A DNA stretch of 64,000 bases from Gammaproteobacteria bacterium (GCA_002684495.1 NYVG01000007.1:139959-203958), one strand, 5' to 3'. Shown: positions 36,939 through 45,627, counted from the stretch's first letter. Translations and numbers: made by a program. The notes: generated from the sequence alone by a model not told the origin.

Positions 36939-37730
36939 CTATTTCCCCTTAAATTCAGGTGTGCGCTTCTCTAAAAATGCGCTGATCCCCTCTTGCTTAT
37001 CTGCCGTTTGTACGAGCGCCCCTTGGGCGTACTTCTCAAACATCAAAGCCCCCGCCAGGCTCGCCTCCATACCGAAGTGCACCATGGCTTTCATGGTGCG
37101 GGGCACAAAGGGTGCAAACGATGCAAGATGCTCGGCCATGCGCTGCGCTTCGGCCAGCAATTGCGATGACTCTACAATGCGCGTAATCAAACCAATCTGC
37201 AGAGCGCGCTCGGATTCTATTGCTTCGCCCATCAGCATCATCTCCATCCCCCATCCCCGGCCCACTATGCGCGGCAACCGCGCTGTGGCACCACCGCCGG
37301 GGATAATGCCGAGTTTGCCTTCCGGTGTAGCAAATCGGGAGCCTGGAGTGGCAATGCGCAAGTCGCAGCCCAACGCCACCTCTAGCCCACCGCCCATGCA
37401 AATGCCGTCTATGGCGGCGATAGTTGGTTTTGGCGTCCGCTCTAGCTTTTCCGCGAAGCCTTGGACTATTGGTTCTAGAGCCTTCTTAAAGTCACGGTCA
37501 ACAACTTCCCCTAAATCCGACCCGGCGGCAAAAGCTTTGCCACCCGCCCCAGTGATCGTTATTACCCGAACCTCGTCGTCTGCCGCCGCCACATCTGCGG
37601 CTGTGTGCAAATCGTCCAAAGTCGCCAAAGAAATAGCATTGTGCTTTTCTGGCCGGTTGATGGTAATGAGCGCCATGGGACCCATGGCTGAATACAGTAC
37701 GTTTTCCAACTCAAGCTTATCTTGCATCAA
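36939..37730 (-). CDS. enoyl-CoA hydratase
   Basis: A 263-residue crotonase-fold enzyme. The oxyanion/CoA segments are GKAFAAGSDLGEV and AIDGICMGGGLEVALGCDLRIA. A following region reads PEGKLGIIPGGGATARLPRIVG with Glu in the PEGKLG turn. It resembles short-chain enoyl-CoA hydratases of fatty acid or branched-chain degradation. It lies immediately upstream of the tandem MaoC genes, and the strand and 82-base gap allow one transcript. The strong terminator at 37824-37858 separates it from the two-component system upstream. Confidence 0.88.
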   Translation of the reverse strand: MMQDKLELENVLYSAMGPMALITINRPEKHNAISLATLDDLHTAADVAAADDEVRVITITGAGGKAFAAGSDLGEVVDRDFKKALEPIVQGFAEKLERTPKPTIAAIDGICMGGGLEVALGCDLRIATPGSRFATPEGKLGIIPGGGATARLPRIVGRGWGMEMMLMGEAIESERALQIGLITRIVESSQLLAEAQRMAEHLASFAPFVPRTMKAMVHFGMEASLAGALMFEKYAQGALVQTADKQEGISAFLEKRTPEFKGK

Positions 37731-37823
37731 TGCACCTTACTTCTTATGAACCAATATCGTTGATGAAATAATGCACAGGTGCAAGGGCATGGCTGACTCT
37801 AAGCCAATATCTGAAGGACAAAA

Positions 37824-37858
37824 AAAACCGCCGGCTTGGAGAGGAAACCGGCGGTTTT
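37824..37858 (-). terminator. Rho-independent terminator
   Basis: AAAACCGCCGG (37824-37834) and CCGGCGGTTTT (37848-37858) form a perfect 11-base-pair stem around a 13-base loop. On the minus strand the stem is followed by eight consecutive T, so it should terminate transcription coming from the OmpR/EnvZ operon or from the RNA candidate at 37863-37945. On the plus strand only four T follow. Confidence 0.85.
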
Positions 37859-37862
37859 AAGG

Positions 37863-37945
37863 GGGCTCTGCTGCTTGGCGGTCCAAATTTGAACCCAGAA
37901 CCCCTATGAGAAACCACTGAACTTAGTAACTCTTTTGCAGAGCCC
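37863..37945 (-). ncRNA. structured RNA candidate upstream of the terminator
   Basis: On the minus strand, GGGCTCTGC (37945-37937) pairs perfectly with GCAGAGCCC (37871-37863) and closes an 83-base region. Inside is a second hairpin, GGTTC-AAATTT-GGACC. Five bases after the closing stem the strong terminator begins, so a transcript of about 125 bases ending in an oligo-U tail is expected. No reading frame of note is present. A weak -10-like TATTCT lies upstream, about 25 bases before the closing stem. It could be an independent small RNA or the structured 3' UTR of the envZ-like gene that ends at 38002. I cannot assign it to a known family; it is not tRNA, SRP RNA, 6S RNA or 5S rRNA. Confidence 0.4.
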
Positions 37946-38001
37946 TACACGACTCTCACGCCGACTAGAATACAAATCCATCGTTACGAAAAAATTACTT
38001 C

Positions 38002-39360
38002 TCAAAGCATTTTTGTGTCAATTTGTAACAACCTGCCCCTACGAGGCACCTTTTCAGAACTATTCGCAACAAACGACAACGTAAACTGCGCGCCCGGCAA
38101 TGGCGCTTTTTGCGCCGCGTCGGCAACCTCGATTGTCCAGCCATGGGTCTGACACAGTTGGTCAACGATGGCCAATCCGAGACCGCTGCCTCCGGTGGCT
38201 GCACTGCGGGAACTGTCAAGACGAAAAAACGGCTGAAAGATCTGGCTACGCTGCTGCTCTGGAATCCCTGGACCATTATCGACAATCGCCACTGCCGTCG
38301 CGCGAACAATCAGCCGCACCTCGCCCCCATGCTTGATGCCGTTGGAAATCAAATTTGTCAGCACTCGACTGAAAGCGTTCGGCGCTAAAACTACGCGATG
38401 CTCTCGAGAAACCTCCGCTGTTAGCGCGACATCTTGTTCAAAGGTGCTGAGAATATCTTCGATAAATGTTACCAGTTCGAACTCCTGATCTTTTTCGCTG
38501 GCACCTTTTGCGAAACGCAGCGCGTCACGAATGAGCTCATCCATAGATTCCAGGTTATGCTCGAAGCGTCGAACCAATGCTTGATCAACGGAATCAGGCA
38601 GCAGAGCAAGGGCAAGTCGCATACGCGTGAGCGGGGTACGCAGATCATGGGAAATGCCCGCCATAAGCGTCGTACGATTCTCCAACAATACGGATATCTC
38701 AGAGGCCATGGTGTTAAAATTGCGCGCTAACGACACCAATTCGCGCGGCCCAGTCTCAGCCAGGGGTTCGATATTCTCTACGCCGCGAAAACGTTCCGCC
38801 TGGGTAGCAACCTTGACTAGTGGGCGGGTAACCCGCTGTACAACGAACAATGAGGTGAAGAAAACGATCGCGGCACCCAAACCGACAATGATTATGGCAA
38901 CGTAAAGGGGCTGAGTATCCCGTCGATCTGGTGCAACGCCTATTTGCAACTGGTATTCCGCCATGGGCACCTCGACCCATATAAGATCATCGCCCTCGAG
39001 CAACACAACGTCTATGCCCAGGCGGTTTTGCAATTTTTGCTGCAACAGTACGATAGGCGTTTGGGCGCCCTCGTACGCGGGCAGCTGCTGCAAAGCCGAA
39101 CTAATAATCAGGTCATGATTTTGTGCGAGTTCGAGTTCAAAATAAGGCCGCGCCGCCGGCGGCAATTCCACCCAGGTTTGTGCCGATAACACGAGTAATG
39201 CCGCCTCATCATCAGCGGAGCGCTCAGCAATGGGGTCGATCACGAAAGCGTACAAAGCGATGGTCGAAATCACCGCAATAAGCATCGAACTCACACCGAG
39301 GGTCAGGTTGGTGCGCCCAAGCAACGAGGCAGGCGCACGCAACGGCGGCAGTTTAGTCAT
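38002..39360 (-). CDS. EnvZ-like sensor histidine kinase
   Basis: A 452-residue membrane sensor kinase. A transmembrane helix near residues 20-42 (GVSSMLIAVISTIALYAFVI) and another near 155-175 bracket a periplasmic domain of about 110 residues. HAMP follows, and His238 lies in the dimerisation motif GISHDLRTPLTRMRLAL. The ATP lid has NLISNGIKHGG, VDNGPGIP and GGSGLGLAIVDQL. This is the EnvZ architecture. The gene overlaps the response regulator by 8 bases, so the two form one operon. It probably phosphorylates the adjacent regulator in response to envelope or osmotic conditions. The inducing signal is unknown. Confidence 0.88.
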   Translation of the reverse strand: MTKLPPLRAPASLLGRTNLTLGVSSMLIAVISTIALYAFVIDPIAERSADDEAALLVLSAQTWVELPPAARPYFELELAQNHDLIISSALQQLPAYEGAQTPIVLLQQKLQNRLGIDVVLLEGDDLIWVEVPMAEYQLQIGVAPDRRDTQPLYVAIIIVGLGAAIVFFTSLFVVQRVTRPLVKVATQAERFRGVENIEPLAETGPRELVSLARNFNTMASEISVLLENRTTLMAGISHDLRTPLTRMRLALALLPDSVDQALVRRFEHNLESMDELIRDALRFAKGASEKDQEFELVTFIEDILSTFEQDVALTAEVSREHRVVLAPNAFSRVLTNLISNGIKHGGEVRLIVRATAVAIVDNGPGIPEQQRSQIFQPFFRLDSSRSAATGGSGLGLAIVDQLCQTHGWTIEVADAAQKAPLPGAQFTLSFVANSSEKVPRRGRLLQIDTKML

Positions 39361-40069
39361 CTGGATTGGGGCAGAACATATAGCCCTTGCCCCAGATTGT
39401 TTTGATTAACAGAGGGTTAGCAGGGTCAGCCTCAAGTTTTGAGCGCAGCCGAGTTACCCGGACGTCAATTGATCGATCAAACGGTGATCGTTCCGCGCCA
39501 GTAAGCAGATCCAAAATGCGATCTCGATGCAGCACTTTATTCGGATGCGAGACCAAGATCGCCAATAAGTCGAACTCTCCGGAGGTCAGCGAAACGCCTA
39601 CACCATTTTGCGTGAGCCGGTGGGACGCTAGATCCAGGCTGAATTCGCCAAATTGAACCTTCGATGGCGCAGCATCCACACTGGACTCGCCACGCCCACT
39701 ACTACGCCGTAACACTGCGCGCACACGGGCCAGTAATTCGCGCGGATTGAAAGGTTTCGATAAATAATCGTCTGCACCCACTTCCAAACCAACAATACGG
39801 TCAACGTCATCGCCTTGGGCAGAGACGATAATGATGGGTAGATTCTGGCGCTTTTTTAAGCGCTGAGCGATCGACAAACCATGCTCTCCAGGCAGCATTA
39901 GATCTAGGATGAGCAAATCGACCTGATGCTGATTGAGATAGGCGTCCATCCTGTCGCCGCAATCCACTGTTGCAACATCAAAGCCTTGTTGCTGCAAATA
40001 GGCTTGGGTTAATTCTCTGAGCTCTGGATCGTCATCGACGACCAGCAGATGTGCGTGTTCCACATCCAT
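39353..40069 (-). CDS. OmpR family response regulator
   Basis: A 238-residue DNA-binding response regulator. The receiver domain has acidic residues Asp12-14, phospho-acceptor Asp56 in LILDLMLPGEHG, and the Lys of SKPF. The C-terminal winged helix has SGEFDLLAILVSHPNKVLHRDRILDLLTG and ends SKLEADPANPLLIKTIWGKGYMF, which is very OmpR-like. ATG at 40069 gives the standard length. A longer frame starting at 40180 overlaps the upstream gene and is rejected. It is cotranscribed with the EnvZ-like kinase, and the start is one base after the stop of the small exported-protein gene, so the three form a unit. Confidence 0.9.
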   Translation of the reverse strand: MDVEHAHLLVVDDDPELRELTQAYLQQQGFDVATVDCGDRMDAYLNQHQVDLLILDLMLPGEHGLSIAQRLKKRQNLPIIIVSAQGDDVDRIVGLEVGADDYLSKPFNPRELLARVRAVLRRSSGRGESSVDAAPSKVQFGEFSLDLASHRLTQNGVGVSLTSGEFDLLAILVSHPNKVLHRDRILDLLTGAERSPFDRSIDVRVTRLRSKLEADPANPLLIKTIWGKGYMFCPNPDD

Positions 40070-40070
40070 A

Positions 40071-40766
40071 CTAGGGCTGTGGCTCAGAGCTTGATGAGCT
40101 CTCGCCTCTACTGTCTTGCAGCTTGGCGACTGCTGCCCGATTCGCTGCAGTGCTATGACGCCGTTCAAATCCAGTACCAAACCGGATCTTAGTGCGCATC
40201 ACCCGCCGCGGTGGAGTCAACGCTGATGTGCTAAGAGCGCCTTGGTCGCCGACTTTCTGATTCGGTGACTGATGCGCTCCGATGCGTACTGATTTTGCGG
40301 GCGTAATGGTGGTTTGGCGCGTAACCTGGCGCCCACGCGGAGTGATTTTTATAGTCTCTGTCTCTGTTACAAGGCTGCCGTCTGGCCGCCGCACAGTGCG
40401 CCCGTAGCTCTGTTGGGCCATTACTTGATTCAGCACAGAGGCGCCTTTTGACCCAGCCTTATCCGCAGGTACCGCGCTCTGTGATACATCAGTGGCTTTT
40501 GCCGACTTCATTCTTGATCGAATCTCGGACAGCAACAGCCGTCTTTGGGTAGGTGTTAACGAAGCCCAATTTTTGACCATTTGGGTGAGCTCAGCGTCAC
40601 TATTATCACGGTAGTTCGTGTGCTCAGCTTGGTCTAACTGAGCAAGATCTCGTTGTTCAGCGGACACAGTACTCGCCAATACCAGCAGCAGGACGCAGGT
40701 CGCCCAGCGCCAGTAACTCCGGCGCCTGGTGTCTAAAGCTTGTATCGTGTTGGCGCTATTTAACAA
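40071..40766 (-). CDS. exported or membrane-anchored protein upstream of ompR-like gene, unknown function
   Basis: A 231-residue protein with a signal peptide or N-terminal anchor (basic RRRSYWRW then ATCVLLLVLASTVSAEQ). The mature part has a helical region QMVKNWASLTPTQRRLLLSEIRSRM that is reminiscent of DUF3106-type WxxLxPxQRxxLL repeats. A low-complexity basic part follows (TETETIKITPRGRQVTRQTT), ending in a Ser-rich tail. It ends one base before the regulator, so it is likely made and controlled with the OmpR/EnvZ pair. It might be an accessory envelope factor for the kinase, but I recognise no defined family. Confidence 0.65.
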   Translation of the reverse strand: MLNSANTIQALDTRRRSYWRWATCVLLLVLASTVSAEQRDLAQLDQAEHTNYRDNSDAELTQMVKNWASLTPTQRRLLLSEIRSRMKSAKATDVSQSAVPADKAGSKGASVLNQVMAQQSYGRTVRRPDGSLVTETETIKITPRGRQVTRQTTITPAKSVRIGAHQSPNQKVGDQGALSTSALTPPRRVMRTKIRFGTGFERRHSTAANRAAVAKLQDSRGESSSSSEPQP

Positions 40767-40897
40767 AAGCTGTTACCCAAGACTAAGTATAGAGGTACCT
40801 TGCCACAGTCTCGCATTTTCAAAGAGCTGTGTTACCTGCAAATTTCTTCCGGGTTTCATTTTGTATCAAGCGCAATAGGCCTTGCAAGGCAGTATGC

Positions 40898-40927
40898 GCC
40901 GGTCTCTAGAAAACCCCGGAGACCGGC
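40898..40927 (-). terminator. hairpin downstream of the thiolase gene
   Basis: GCCGGTCTC (40898-40906) and GAGACCGGC (40919-40927) form a 9-base-pair stem with a 12-base loop, 26 bases beyond the thiolase stop on the minus strand. No T run follows on that strand, so it is a weak terminator candidate or an mRNA-end stabiliser. Confidence 0.4.
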
Positions 40928-40952
40928 AACATAAAGGACGTAACGGCGCGGA

Positions 40953-42143
40953 TTAATTGACTTCGAATAATCCTGCAGCACCCTGACCGCCACCTATACA
41001 CATGGTGACCACACCGTACTTCTGATTGCGGCGCTTGAGCTCGCGCAAAATCAGACCCGTTTGACGCGAACCAGTCATACCAAAGGGGTGTCCAATGGCA
41101 ATGCTTCCACCCAGAACATTGTACTTTTCGTTATCAATGTTCAGTGCGTCGCGACAGTATAGACACTGAGACGCAAAAGCTTCGTTGAGTTCCCATAGGT
41201 CGATATCGTCAATGCTCAGTCCTGCGTTCTTTAACAGGCGCGGAATAGCAAATACTGGCCCAATGCCCATTTCGTCGGGCTCACAACCAGCAATTGTAAA
41301 GCCACGGTAAACACCCATCGGAGTCAGACCCAAGGCCGCTGCGCGGTCCGCACTCATAAGCATAGTCATTGAAGCGCCATCAGACAGCTGAGAGGCGTTA
41401 CCCGCTGTTACCGAGCCATCATCCTCAAAGGCTGGTGGCAGTGACGCCAGACCTTCCAGCGTAGTATTTGTGCGGTTGCACTCATCCTTATCAACCCACA
41501 CTTCTTCGTGGCTCTCTTCGCCTGTTTCTTTATTTACCTTGAGCATGGTCGCATTCATGCCAACGATCTCTTCGGCGATCTTGCCTGATTCAACCGCAGC
41601 TGCGTAACGCTGCTGGCTTTGCAGTGCATATTCGTCCTGCATCTCGCGGGTAACCTGATAGCGTCGTGCCACAACTTCCGCGGTATTACCCATTGCCATG
41701 AAAATTTCTGGCTTTTCATCAACCAAGCGCTGATTTTGCTTGGCTTTGCCTGGCTCCTGGCGCGTACGCATTGAGATCGAGTCAACCCCACCGGCAATGG
41801 CGACTTCAGTCTGCCCTGAAGCAATCTGATTCGCGGCGATAGCTATCGCTTGGAGGCCGGATGAACAAAAACGATTAATACTTACACCCGCTGCAGTGAT
41901 AGGCAGCTTTGATAAAACCACAGCAAGCCGTGCAATGTTGCCATCCTGCTCACCGGCGTGGGTTGCGGCACCCACTACTACGTCTTCAACTTCGTCCGCT
42001 CCAACGTTGGGGTTACGGTCGAGTAATGAATCAATACAGTGCGCCAGCATGTCATCAGAGCGCGTTAAGTTAAAACTACCGCGGAAGGCTTTGGTCAAAC
42101 CAGTCCGAACACTATCGACGATTACAACGTCTCGCATAGTCAC
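40953..42143 (-). CDS. acetyl-CoA C-acyltransferase (thiolase)
   Basis: A 396-residue thiolase. The nucleophilic Cys is in [11 protein letters not shown], the His in [15 protein letters not shown], and the second Cys in [11 protein letters not shown]. The pattern fits a beta-ketoacyl-CoA thiolase of the FadA/AtoB type, which either cleaves 3-ketoacyl-CoA or condenses acetyl-CoA. It stands alone, and the adjacent genes do not form a fad operon. It could in principle supply acetoacetyl-CoA for the mevalonate pathway at 10-14 kb, but the sequence gives no support for that over a degradative role. ATG at 42143 or at 42137 are both possible. Confidence 0.9.
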   Translation of the reverse strand: MTMRDVVIVDSVRTGLTKAFRGSFNLTRSDDMLAHCIDSLLDRNPNVGADEVEDVVVGAATHAGEQDGNIARLAVVLSKLPITAAGVSINRFCSSGLQAIAIAANQIASGQTEVAIAGGVDSISMRTRQEPGKAKQNQRLVDEKPEIFMAMGNTAEVVARRYQVTREMQDEYALQSQQRYAAAVESGKIAEEIVGMNATMLKVNKETGEESHEEVWVDKDECNRTNTTLEGLASLPPAFEDDGSVTAGNASQLSDGASMTMLMSADRAAALGLTPMGVYRGFTIAGCEPDEMGIGPVFAIPRLLKNAGLSIDDIDLWELNEAFASQCLYCRDALNIDNEKYNVLGGSIAIGHPFGMTGSRQTGLILRELKRRNQKYGVVTMCIGGGQGAAGLFEVN

Positions 42144-42437
42144 ATCCTCTTTCTTTCAATTTACGACTGCATTTGTTTGCGAGGCTACAGCGACTGCAGA
42201 CAAACGACGTCTTTGGAAGAGATGGCAACCCTCATGGAAGCCAGTTTAGATAGGCGCGATCTCATCCCCCAAGGCGGGCAATGATAACCACTAGACCATG
42301 GCTCCGCTAGTCTCGGTTACAGACTGAGGTTAGCCGATAAAAGGCAAAACCAGGGATTCACCTTATGGCCCAGCAGCGTTAGCATCAGACACCCGCCTGC
42401 GGGCAACGTTAAATTTCTGCTGTTACTGGGAGAACCA

Positions 42438-42917
42438 ATGAGTGACTTTTACAATATGGCTATGAACGATATTCATGGCGCGCCAACGCCGTTAAACAAA
42501 TTTGCCGACACCGCCTGCTTGGTGGTTAACGTCGCCAGTCGTTGAGGCCTCACCTCACAGTACGCCGGGTTGCGTACTCTGCAAGAAAACTACGCTGATC
42601 GCGGATTTAGCGTATTAGCCTTTCCATGCAACCAATTTGGTGGCCAAGAACCTGGCAGCAATGAAGAAGTGTTTGCATTTGCGGTAGATAAATATCAGGC
42701 AAACTTTCCCATGTTCGCAAAAATCGAAGTCAACGGATCCGGTGCCTGCGAGCTTTACCAATGGCTGAAAGCGGCTAAACCGGACGAAGAGGGCGGCACT
42801 GATATTCCGTGGAACTTCACTAAGTTCCTCATCGACAAATCCGGACAGGTGGTCGCGCGCTTCAGTCCGCAAACCTCACCAGAGGAACTCAACGACGCCA
42901 TCGAGGCTCTGCTGTAG
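42438..42917 (+). CDS. glutathione peroxidase selenoprotein with in-frame TGA (Sec36)
   Basis: Read through the TGA at 42543-42545, the frame encodes a 159-residue glutathione peroxidase family protein. It contains LVVNVASR, U36, GLTSQYAGLRTL, AFPCNQFGGQEPGSNEEV and PWNFTKFLID. The catalytic tetrad of the family is complete, with Sec36, Gln70 in GGQEPG, Trp125 and Asn126, at spacings matching animal GPx4. In most bacteria this position is Cys. The ATG has GGGAG upstream. Without readthrough, the longest protein would start at 42570, losing the active site. It reduces hydroperoxides using thiols. A 7-base-pair SECIS-like hairpin follows the TGA. This and the gene at 5524 are two independent selenoprotein candidates in the window. 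Confidence 0.93.
42559..42578 (+). promoter_or_regulatory. bacterial SECIS-like hairpin of the glutathione peroxidase gene
   Basis: AGTACGC (42559-42565) and GCGTACT (42572-42578) form a perfect 7-base-pair stem with the 6-base loop CGGGTT, which has G at its second position. The loop begins 20 bases after the TGA at 42543-42545. Position, stem and loop fit the bacterial SECIS model, in which SelB binds an apical hairpin just downstream of UGA within the coding region. Confidence 0.75.
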
Positions 42918-42947
42918 ATACAGCCGTTACGTTCAAGGACTAAGGCA

Positions 42948-43781
42948 ATGAGCAACGTGATACTAGACGGACTATGTTTCGGCGAAGGCCCAAGGTGGCG
43001 CGATGGCCACCTTTGGATGTCGGATATGCATGATCAAAAGGTGCTGAAAGTGGCCCCATCCGGAACATTTGACGTAGTGGTTCAGCTCGCTGACGACCAG
43101 CCCTCAGGTTTGGGATGGCTACCCAATGGGGATTTATTGATCGTTGCAATGTCGAGTCGCAGGCTGCTGCGCTTCGACGGCACCGAAATCAGCGTCCACG
43201 CAGACTTGAGTGAGTTAGCAAGCGGAATCTGCAACGATATGGTGGTAGACAGCATCGGGCGCGCCTATGTGGGCAATTTCGGCTTCGATTTGCACAACGG
43301 TGCACCACAGCGTAATGCCGAATTGATCTTAGTTGAACCAGACGGCACAGCGCGCTGTGTTGACGACGGGGTATTGTTTCCGAATGGCACTGTCATTACT
43401 CCTGACGACGCCACCCTGATCGTCGCAGAGACCTTTGCCGGACAACTGACAGCTTTTGATCTAGACGCTACCGGCGAACTGAGCAATCGTCGGGTATGGG
43501 CACAACTGCCAGAAGGAGCGGTACCTGATGGCATATGCTTGGATGCAGGCGGTGGTATATGGAGCGCATCCCCCAGTACCAATAACTGTATCCGTCAGAT
43601 CGAGGGCGGTGAAGTTACCCACGAGATAAAGCTCGACCGCGGCGCATTTGCTTGCATGATTGGCGACGGCCAGCTGTACATCCTGACATCGACAACATCA
43701 AAACCCGACCGCTGCAAAACCAAGCGAGAGGCGCGAGTAGAAGTTTATCCAGCGCCCTATGCCGCTGCGGGACGTCCGTAA
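42948..43781 (+). CDS. SMP-30/gluconolactonase/LRE family protein
   Basis: A 277-residue six-bladed beta-propeller lactonase-type protein. Metal ligands are placed at GEGPRW (Glu), a central CNDM (Asn), and VPDGICLD (Asp). The repeated propeller strands are visible. Such enzymes hydrolyse sugar lactones or related esters. It is 30 bases downstream of the glutathione peroxidase gene and 18 bases upstream of an acyl-CoA dehydrogenase gene on the same strand, so a transcript with mixed functions is possible. It might act on sugar lactones formed in the cluster at 1-6 kb, but the distance gives no support. Confidence 0.85.
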   Translation: MSNVILDGLCFGEGPRWRDGHLWMSDMHDQKVLKVAPSGTFDVVVQLADDQPSGLGWLPNGDLLIVAMSSRRLLRFDGTEISVHADLSELASGICNDMVVDSIGRAYVGNFGFDLHNGAPQRNAELILVEPDGTARCVDDGVLFPNGTVITPDDATLIVAETFAGQLTAFDLDATGELSNRRVWAQLPEGAVPDGICLDAGGGIWSASPSTNNCIRQIEGGEVTHEIKLDRGAFACMIGDGQLYILTSTTSKPDRCKTKREARVEVYPAPYAAAGRP

Positions 43782-43799
43782 TTAATTCAGCAGAACACT

Positions 43800-44957
43800 A
43801 TGACCCAAATCTTCGAAAACTACTCATCACCTTGGCTAAATGACGAGCTCAGCCTCCTCAGAGACGCTGCAGCAAAGTTCTTCACAACGGAGTTAGCACC
43901 AGCAAACGAGCGCTGGATTACTCAGGGTCAGGTCGATCGAGCTGCCTGGACCAAGGCCGGCGCAGCCGGTTTCTTATGCGCTGAAATACCAACCGAGTAC
44001 GGCGGCGGTGGCGGCGATTACCGCCACGAAACGGTCATCATGGAGGAGCAACTACGCGCCGGAGTAAACGGCCTGGGCAGTCAAGTACACAGCCAAATCG
44101 TTGCGCCTTATTTCTTGCACTATGGCACTGAGGAGCAAAAGCAGCGCTGGCTGCCGAAAATGGCCAGTGGTGAGATGGTTGGCGCCATCGCCATGACCGA
44201 ACCCAATACTGGCTCTGATCTGCAAAGCATTCGCACTACTGCGATTCGTGACGGCGATGAGTACGTTGTCAACGGTGCTAAAACGTATATCAGTAATGGC
44301 CAGTTATGCGATCTGGTCATTGTGGTCGCAAAGACCGACCCCGATAAAGGTGCCAAAGGCATTTCTCTGATCGTGGTCGAGACAGACACTCCGGGGTTTG
44401 AGCGCGGCCGTAATCTGAAAAAAATGGGCCAAGAGGCGGCGGACACTTCTGAAATGTTTTTCAGCGATTGCCGGGTGCCGGTAAGCAATGGACTCGGCGA
44501 GGCGGAAGGTCAAGGCTTCATTCAATTAATGACCCAATTACCACAAGAACGGCTAAATATTGCCCAAGCCGCGGTGGTAGATATGGAGCGTGCGCTCGAG
44601 ATGACCATCGAATTTGTTAAAGAGCGTAAAGCCTTTGGGCAACGGGTACTAGACTTTCAAAACACCAAATTCAAACTTGCAGAGTGTAAGACCGAGGCGC
44701 TTATTGCCAGAACCTTCGTTGACCAATGCGTTGTCAAACACTTGGCTGGCGGATTAGATGCCGCCACTGCATCAATGGCCAAGTATTGGACCACGGAGAA
44801 ACAGAACCAAATCATCGACATCTGCCTGCAACTGCACGGCGGTGCTGGTTATATGGATGAATACCCGATTTCGCGCATGTATCGTGATGCCCGGGTGCAA
44901 ACGATTTACGGCGGCACCAACGAAATAATGAAGGAGCTGATCAGCCGTACACTGTGA
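43800..44957 (+). CDS. acyl-CoA dehydrogenase
   Basis: A 385-residue FAD-dependent acyl-CoA dehydrogenase. FAD and substrate motifs are IAMTEPNTGSDLQSIRT, the conserved QLHGGAGYMDEYPISRMYRD region, and the C-terminal TIYGGTNEIMKELISR. The Glu of GTNEIM is the likely catalytic base, as in many medium- to long-chain enzymes. It begins 18 bases after the SMP-30 gene. No electron-transfer flavoprotein gene is adjacent. It introduces the first double bond in beta-oxidation, and the chain-length preference is not evident. Confidence 0.92.
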   Translation: MTQIFENYSSPWLNDELSLLRDAAAKFFTTELAPANERWITQGQVDRAAWTKAGAAGFLCAEIPTEYGGGGGDYRHETVIMEEQLRAGVNGLGSQVHSQIVAPYFLHYGTEEQKQRWLPKMASGEMVGAIAMTEPNTGSDLQSIRTTAIRDGDEYVVNGAKTYISNGQLCDLVIVVAKTDPDKGAKGISLIVVETDTPGFERGRNLKKMGQEAADTSEMFFSDCRVPVSNGLGEAEGQGFIQLMTQLPQERLNIAQAAVVDMERALEMTIEFVKERKAFGQRVLDFQNTKFKLAECKTEALIARTFVDQCVVKHLAGGLDAATASMAKYWTTEKQNQIIDICLQLHGGAGYMDEYPISRMYRDARVQTIYGGTNEIMKELISRTL

Positions 44958-44995
44958 TTTGAATTTCCCAACCTATTCTTAACGAGATACATTCT

Positions 44996-45607
44996 ATGCT
45001 TCGCCAACTTCTATCAACCACTGGTGGCCATGTAAAACTACTGATCCTCTGCGCCACCTGCATGGGTTCATTATCTGCGAACGCCGACTGGCAGCTGGTC
45101 AACCAGGATTCACAGCTAAGCTTTGTGTCCATCAAAGCCGCCCATATTGCCGAGCGACATATGTTTACGGCCCTTAGCGGCAACGTTAAAGAAGATGGCA
45201 CCGCGCAACTCTCGGTTGATCTTGGCAGTGTCAACACCGGCATCGAAATCCGCGACCAACGTATGCGCGACTTGCTTTTTAGTGTCGCTGATTTCCCCAG
45301 CGCCGACTTCACCATGGCCTTAGATTTAGCCCCGGTTAGCGCATTGGCCATCGGCGCCCAGACCAATTTATTGGTGCAGGGGAAATTGCGGGTGCAGAAG
45401 ATCGTGGTGGATGTCGAAACCGAAATCTCTGCGGTTAAGCTTGCTGACAATCGCCTGGTGGTGGCGACGACACAGCCATTGTTACTGAGCGCTTCTGCGC
45501 TTGGGCTTGCTGATGGGGTTGAGCGGCTACGCGCAATCGCTAACTTACCCTCCATCAGCCTAGCGGTTCCTGTGACCTTCCAGTTGCTATTTGAAAAGAC
45601 GCCGTAA
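44996..45607 (+). CDS. exported YceI family protein
   Basis: A 203-residue secreted protein. The signal peptide is LLILCATCMGSLSANA, with cleavage expected after ANA. The mature part is YceI-like: WQLVNQDSQLSFVSIK, AERHMFTALSG, LGSVNTGIEIRDQRMRDLLF and FPSADFTMAL. Such lipocalin-like beta-barrels bind polyisoprenoids or other hydrophobic molecules in the periplasm. An isoprenoid ligand would connect loosely with the mevalonate operon, but that is speculation. It follows the acyl-CoA dehydrogenase by 38 bases. Confidence 0.87.
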   Translation: MLRQLLSTTGGHVKLLILCATCMGSLSANADWQLVNQDSQLSFVSIKAAHIAERHMFTALSGNVKEDGTAQLSVDLGSVNTGIEIRDQRMRDLLFSVADFPSADFTMALDLAPVSALAIGAQTNLLVQGKLRVQKIVVDVETEISAVKLADNRLVVATTQPLLLSASALGLADGVERLRAIANLPSISLAVPVTFQLLFEKTP

Positions 45608-45627
45608 CACCACGACCGCTTAACGAT

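Noticed and set aside
36856-37749. A 297-residue frame on the plus strand
   Set aside because: Antisense shadow of the enoyl-CoA hydratase gene, whose motifs are clear on the minus strand.
37861-37945. Signal recognition particle RNA (the plus strand begins GGGGGCTCTG as in E. coli 4.5S RNA) or 5S rRNA
   Set aside because: The conserved SRP apical motif is absent and no 5S pattern continues. The strong terminator points to a transcript on the minus strand.
40070-40180. Longer N-terminus for the OmpR-like regulator
   Set aside because: It overlaps the upstream gene and adds sequence without family similarity. ATG 40069 gives the standard length.
40953-42143. Thiolase as part of the mevalonate pathway
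   Set aside because: It is 26 kb from the mevalonate operon and on the other strand, and it looks like a general beta-ketothiolase.
42237-42305. tRNA-like sequence on the minus strand, with paired ends (GGAGCCA/TGGCTTC) and GGTCTAGTGGTTA resembling a D-arm
   Set aside because: At 69 bases it is too short, the anticodon stem does not pair well, and there is no TTCRA-type T-loop. It may be a tRNA relic or chance.
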